64,000 bases of DNA from positions 92,154,723 to 92,218,722 of the forward strand of contig CM049309.1 of NCBI GenBank assembly GCA_026874595.1, in the 5' to 3' direction. Below the pieces are notes generated by a model that worked only from the letters and a program-made list of their open reading frames with translations, was not told the origin of the DNA and did not search any database. The translations under genes were made by a program, and so were the position numbers. This DNA comes from Sipunculus nudus. Its lineage: Eukaryota; Annelida; Sipuncula; Golfingiida; Sipunculidae. Positions 60,174 to 64,000 of the stretch are shown here, piece after piece. Within the stretch, counting starts at the first letter, position 1. Each line of letters begins with the position of its first letter.

Positions 60174-61538
60174 CACCATTCTCAGTACCAACAGAAAGTC
60201 CTGTGTGCATGCTCACAGTCAAGCAAGACACCACACTCAGTACCAGCAGCAAGTCCTGTGTGCATGCTCACAGTCAAGCCAGACACCACACTCAGTACCA
60301 GCAGCAAGTCCTGTGTGCATGCTCACAGTCAAGCCAGACACCACATTCAGTACCAACAGCAAGTCCTGTGTGCATGCTCACAGTCAAGCCAGACACCACA
60401 CTCAGTACCAACAGCAAGTCCTGTGTGCATGCTCACAGTCAAGCCAGACACCACACTCAGTACCAACAGCAAGTCCTGTGTGCATGCTCACAGTCAAGCA
60501 AGACACCACATTCAGTACCAACAGCAAGTCCTGTGTGCATGCTCACAGTCAAGCCAGACACCACATTCAGTACCAACAGCAAGTCCTGTGTGCATGCTCA
60601 CAGTCAAGCCAGACACCACATTCAGTACCAACAGCAAGTCCTGTGTGCCTGCTCACAGTCAAGCCAGACACCACATTCAGTACCAACAGCAAGTCCTGTG
60701 TGCATGCTCACAGTCAAGCCAGACACCACACTCGGTACCAGCAGCAAGTCCTGTGTGCATGCTCACAGTCAAGCCAGACACCACACTCGGTACCAGCAGC
60801 AAGTCCTGTGTGCATGCTCACAGTCAAGCCAGACACCACACTTAGTACCAGCAGCAAGTCCTGTGTGCATGCTCACAGTCAAGCCAGACACCACACTTAG
60901 TACCAACAGCAAGTCCTGTGTGCATGCTCACAGTCAAGCCAGACACCACATTCAGGACCAGCAGCAAGTCCTGTGTGCATGCTCACAGTCAAGCCAGACA
61001 CCACACTCAGTACCAACAGCAAGTCCTGTGTGCATGCTCACAGTCAAGCCAGACACCACACTCAGTACCAACAGCAAGTCCTGTGTGCATGCTCACAGTC
61101 AAGCCAGACACCACATTCAGTACCAGCAGCAAGTCCTGTGTGCATGCTCACAGTCAAGCCAGACACCACATTCAGTACCAACAGCAAGTCCTGTGTGCAT
61201 GCTCACAGTCAAGCCAGACACCACACTCGGTACCAGCAGCAAGTCCTGTGTGCATGCTCACAGTCAAGCCAGACACCACATTCAGTACCAGCAGCAAGTC
61301 CTGTGTGCATGCTCACAGTCAAGCCAGACACCACATTCAGTACCAACAGCAAGTCCTGTGTGCATGCTCACAGTCAAGCCAGACACCACATTCAGTACCA
61401 ACAGCAAGTCCTGTGTGCATGCTCACAGTCAAGCCAGACACCACACTCAGTACCAACAGCAAGTCCTGTGTGCATGCTCACAGTCAAGCCAGACACCACA
61501 CTCAGTACCAACAGCAAGTCCTGTGTGCATGCTCACTT
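60174..61538. repeat. 55-bp satellite, about 25 copies
   Basis: The unit opens CCACACTCAGTACCAACAGC and continues AAGTCCTGTGTGCATGCTCA plus CAGTCAAGCCAGACA. The copies are very similar, differing mainly at ACACTC/ACATTC, CAGTACC/CGGTACC and ACAGC/GCAGC. The array has no plus-strand stop in any phase. Since 55 is one more than a multiple of three, every plus frame reads all three phases, giving a 55-residue protein repeat (VLCACSQSSQTPHSVPTASP) up to 501 codons long. This is most simply a satellite artefact. Confidence 0.98.
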
Positions 61539-62195
61539 GGTATCAGGAGGAACTACATAAATTATGTCCATCAGTAAAAATATCAACACAGGCAAGAAAT
61601 CACTTCACATGCTACTTCTTCATGCATCATCACTTTACAATCAGGTTCTGAACAAACCTGCTCAGTATACTGTCAAAATTAGGCCAGAGTGGCCCGTCAT
61701 TTTCCACAGTGCACAGGCTTCAACAAGAGCCTTTATTCCATAGAATTAATTTCAAAAACCCATAACATGAGAAATTTCATGTGTCAAAGCAAGGTGCAAG
61801 ATGCAGGTACATAGGGTTTCATCAAGAAAATGTATTAATTTTGATCATGACAGTTTTGTGAATGTAACAATAGTAACACAGGCTCTGCCCAGCATGCTAT
61901 GTCCAACACATATGATCATATAAGCCACATTTCAATGTATTTACACTAAATGAGCTTAATGTTTTAGCCAATGTCATTATTAACAAAATAATGTTTGGTT
62001 AATTTCACTGATTTATTTTTTTATTTAAATGTGAAGACAAATTATTGTTTTCATCAAGACATGTTCTATTTGGATAGCTACAAAAGTGTCCAACTGGCTA
62101 GTAAAAAGTGAAAACACCAAAGCATGAAACCTTAGCTAGTGCAAGCACTGAAGTAATAACAAATTACAACTTAGCATGATATACAAACCATGTAC
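61539..62195. other. No feature seen
   Basis: AT-rich unique sequence between the 55-bp satellite and the exon-like segment on the minus strand. No supported gene or repeat. Confidence 0.4.
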
Positions 62196-62265
62196 CTGAC
62201 AGCTGACTATTTTCAACTGAGACTTTGAAACTCCCATCCAGATCCGTTTCCCAGTGAGCAATAAA
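62196..62265 (-). CDS. Exon-like segment without a visible AG acceptor
   Basis: A minus-strand donor CTGTCAG then GTACAT at 62195 ends a very protein-like frame, HWETDLDGSFKVSVENSQLS, leaving phase 1. That matches the exon starting at 56510, giving SQLS-D-AHSHYGG. Upstream in this frame are two TAA codons (near 62268) with no AG between them and the frame, so a standard acceptor is missing. A different phase from an acceptor near 62291 is open but less protein-like. It could be an AT-AC type exon, a sequence error, a pseudo-exon or chance. Confidence 0.3.
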
Positions 62266-62989
62266 TTATTAAATCCCAGTTGTCTCTGTTTTTCTTGAGA
62301 GAGAGAGCTTTATACACAAATACTGGTACTGAACACTCAATTAATGATGAGTACTTAACCTACTGGTTTTTTGGCCAATTCATAAATAGCCATACTGGAC
62401 ATACTAGTGTACTGGACTCTCCAAATTCTAATGAGCACTAGTGACATGTCAGGGAATATCTAAGCTGCTTTATCTTCATTTTAGGGAAGCAATTTAGATT
62501 TCTATGTTAACTAAAGTTTAATATAGCTGCTAATCTAAAACACAGAAGCTGGTAGCACAACTATCATAGTAAAATGGGAGGGGGAGGGGCCTAAGATCAA
62601 CCATTCTTTAATATATACTTCAGTTAACAGAAGTATGCATCAAAGGTAGGCTGTGCTTATTATTATATCAACCATGCCTTATCAATTAGGTGGAGAAATA
62701 TTTAACTATGTTCAAACAATGATTTGGCTTATATCATGGTATGACTTCACAATATATCAACCTTGCCTTGACAACTGAATCAATTCTAATGATGCCTTAA
62801 CAATCAAATGGCCTATTAATAACATGTCCTATTAAGTAACACTGACTTGGACTTCATTCATCCATGCCTTAGCAAATGTTTGATACCAGCCATGCTGTAA
62901 CAAATGATGGGCTAATATAAACCACACCTTATTTATCAAAGGAGGCAATATCAACCATGTTTTTAACCACTGACTGATGTTAACAATTC
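62266..62989. other. AT-rich DNA with decayed CATGCCTTA-like repeats
   Basis: From about 62660 to 62960 phrases such as AACCATGCCTTATCAA, CCTTGCCTTGACAAC and CCATGCCTTAGCAAA recur at irregular spacing of 40-60 bp, suggesting an old minisatellite. No gene supported. Confidence 0.4.
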
Positions 62990-63090
62990 CATGCCAGATG
63001 CGCCACTCCCGAATGCGCACCTGTCAGATACGCTACTGCCAGATGCGCAACTGCCATATGCGCCAAATTCCAGTTGCGCCTCATGCCATA
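62990..63090. repeat. ~15-bp degenerate minisatellite
   Basis: Seven or so units resembling ATGCGCAACTGCCAG (AGATGCGCCACTCCC, GAATGCGCACCTGTC, AGATACGCTACTGCC and so on). Notable for CpG content and regular 15-bp spacing. Confidence 0.8.
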
Positions 63091-63689
63091 TGCGCAACAA
63101 AGCTATAATAAGCCAAATGGAGTCATATTACGTTATGCTTATTGTGTGTATCTGTATCACTCGGCCTCTTCATAATTTTATCGAATGCGGTATATTTTGC
63201 AACAAAATACGAGCTAAGAATCCCTTTCCATTTTGAGCGACAATGTGCGGTCACGACACATGCGGTCAATCACCATGACACAGTTGCGTTATCTGTCAAT
63301 AAAAATTTATGAACATTGAATATTTTTATTTAATCAACTCCGTTACTTAAGAAACACTAACAATGAACTATCATATAGATAAAAGGTATATATTTATATA
63401 AAGGGCGATATTTATTGTGCCATATTGTCCGGACTTCGTGGGTGATAGTAAATGTTGAGGTACAAACGATATATGTGTAAATGACCGGTGTTATTATTGT
63501 AACTAACATGGTCTTATTTGATATGTGATTTTGTTTATGTAATATTTGACATATAAAACAAGATGACCAGAGGTCACGCGCTTGCCGGAAATGGAAATGA
63601 TACAGACAGATAGACAGAGAGTGCGTGTAGAAACAGTCATATGAATGAGCAACATTGTGGGGGCAGCAGAAACGGATAATATGTTTATT

Positions 63690-64000
63690 TATGCATGCTG
63701 ACCTTTAACAGCTGTATATCTTTCTAGTGTAAAAGGGACCAAGTTCAAAATTTTTTCATGAAATCCCGTTAATCTCGTTTGACAAGAAGCAGTGAGACGT
63801 TTTCAGGTTTGTCATGTCAAGCTGGTCATATGTGACAAAATGCCGAAAACTAGAACTACTTTGTTGTAAAAGGCGCCGAGTTATAAGCATTTCAGTGACA
63901 TCTCGTTTGTTCACGTTGCACAAGATATGGTGCGAGATTTGGGCAGACTTCTGGCTTTATCTAATCAAGCAGTTCATATGTGACACAATGCCGAAAACTA
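63690..64000. repeat. ~150-bp tandem repeat, cut by right window edge
   Basis: CATATGTGACAAAATGCCGA at about 63825 recurs as CATATGTGACACAATGCCGA at about 63975, each followed by AAACTA. Preceding text also corresponds loosely (ATCTCGTTTG, CAAG). At least two units are seen and the array probably continues to the right. Confidence 0.75.

Noticed and set aside
60146-61651. A 501-codon frame in the 55-bp satellite
   Set aside because: All three plus frames are open with the same peptide cycle, which is expected from a stop-free unit of 55 bp and not from selection on one protein.

Overview
The window is eukaryotic nuclear DNA, most likely from a bivalve or related mollusc. It is AT-rich, with long introns bounded by canonical GT..AG sites, dense (TA)n, (CT)n and (ATT)n microsatellites, many minisatellites and several miniature transposons. 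The dispersed repeats, with ACGG runs followed by a GTCAGCTGAGCT end, resemble repeats I associate with bivalve genomes. That taxonomic call is inference; the eukaryotic call is direct. There are no bacterial operons, CRISPR arrays or rRNA genes.

One gene can be reconstructed with confidence. It lies on the + strand: ten exons between 26403 and 34776, plus a first exon proposed at 7786-7810. The exons join in phase into a 692-residue protein. The order is an unrecognised N-terminal region, a His/Ser-rich acidic linker, a winged-helix fold (about residues 278-340) and a C-terminal nucleoside phosphorylase / MTA-SAH nucleosidase-type domain (about 385-688). A winged helix fused to a nucleoside-cleaving fold suggests a nucleotide- or nucleoside-linked sensor, effector or regulator, but its function is unknown to me. 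Intron 7 carries a remarkable array: eleven tandem ~67-bp copies of the branch region, 3' splice site and first ~30 bases of exon 8, directly before the real exon 8. Intron 10 is largely filled by a ~325-bp tandem element that ends about 40 bases before the last exon. The 18.6-kb intron 1 holds microsatellites, a tRNA-like element with inverted termini, a MITE and a 56-bp minisatellite.

Layout: 1-136 is a 34-bp tandem repeat cut by the window edge. 137-7379 is gene-poor. 7380-8859 holds the proposed promoter and two candidate first exons. 8860-26402 is intron 1. 26403-34905 is the gene body and poly(A) signals. 34906-37910 has no strong gene. 37911-39038 is a 40-bp satellite. About 39900-42655 is a dispersed repeat. 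43532-46048 is a 38-bp satellite. 46050-51316 is mostly featureless. 51317-62265 holds fragments of a probable minus-strand gene whose introns contain a hAT-like MITE, a 30-bp satellite (56940-59032) and a 55-bp satellite (60174-61538). The right end begins another tandem repeat.

The + strand gene and the minus-strand fragments point toward each other and are separated by the repeat-rich 35-51 kb interval. Most long open frames in the window are translations of satellites and are not genes.
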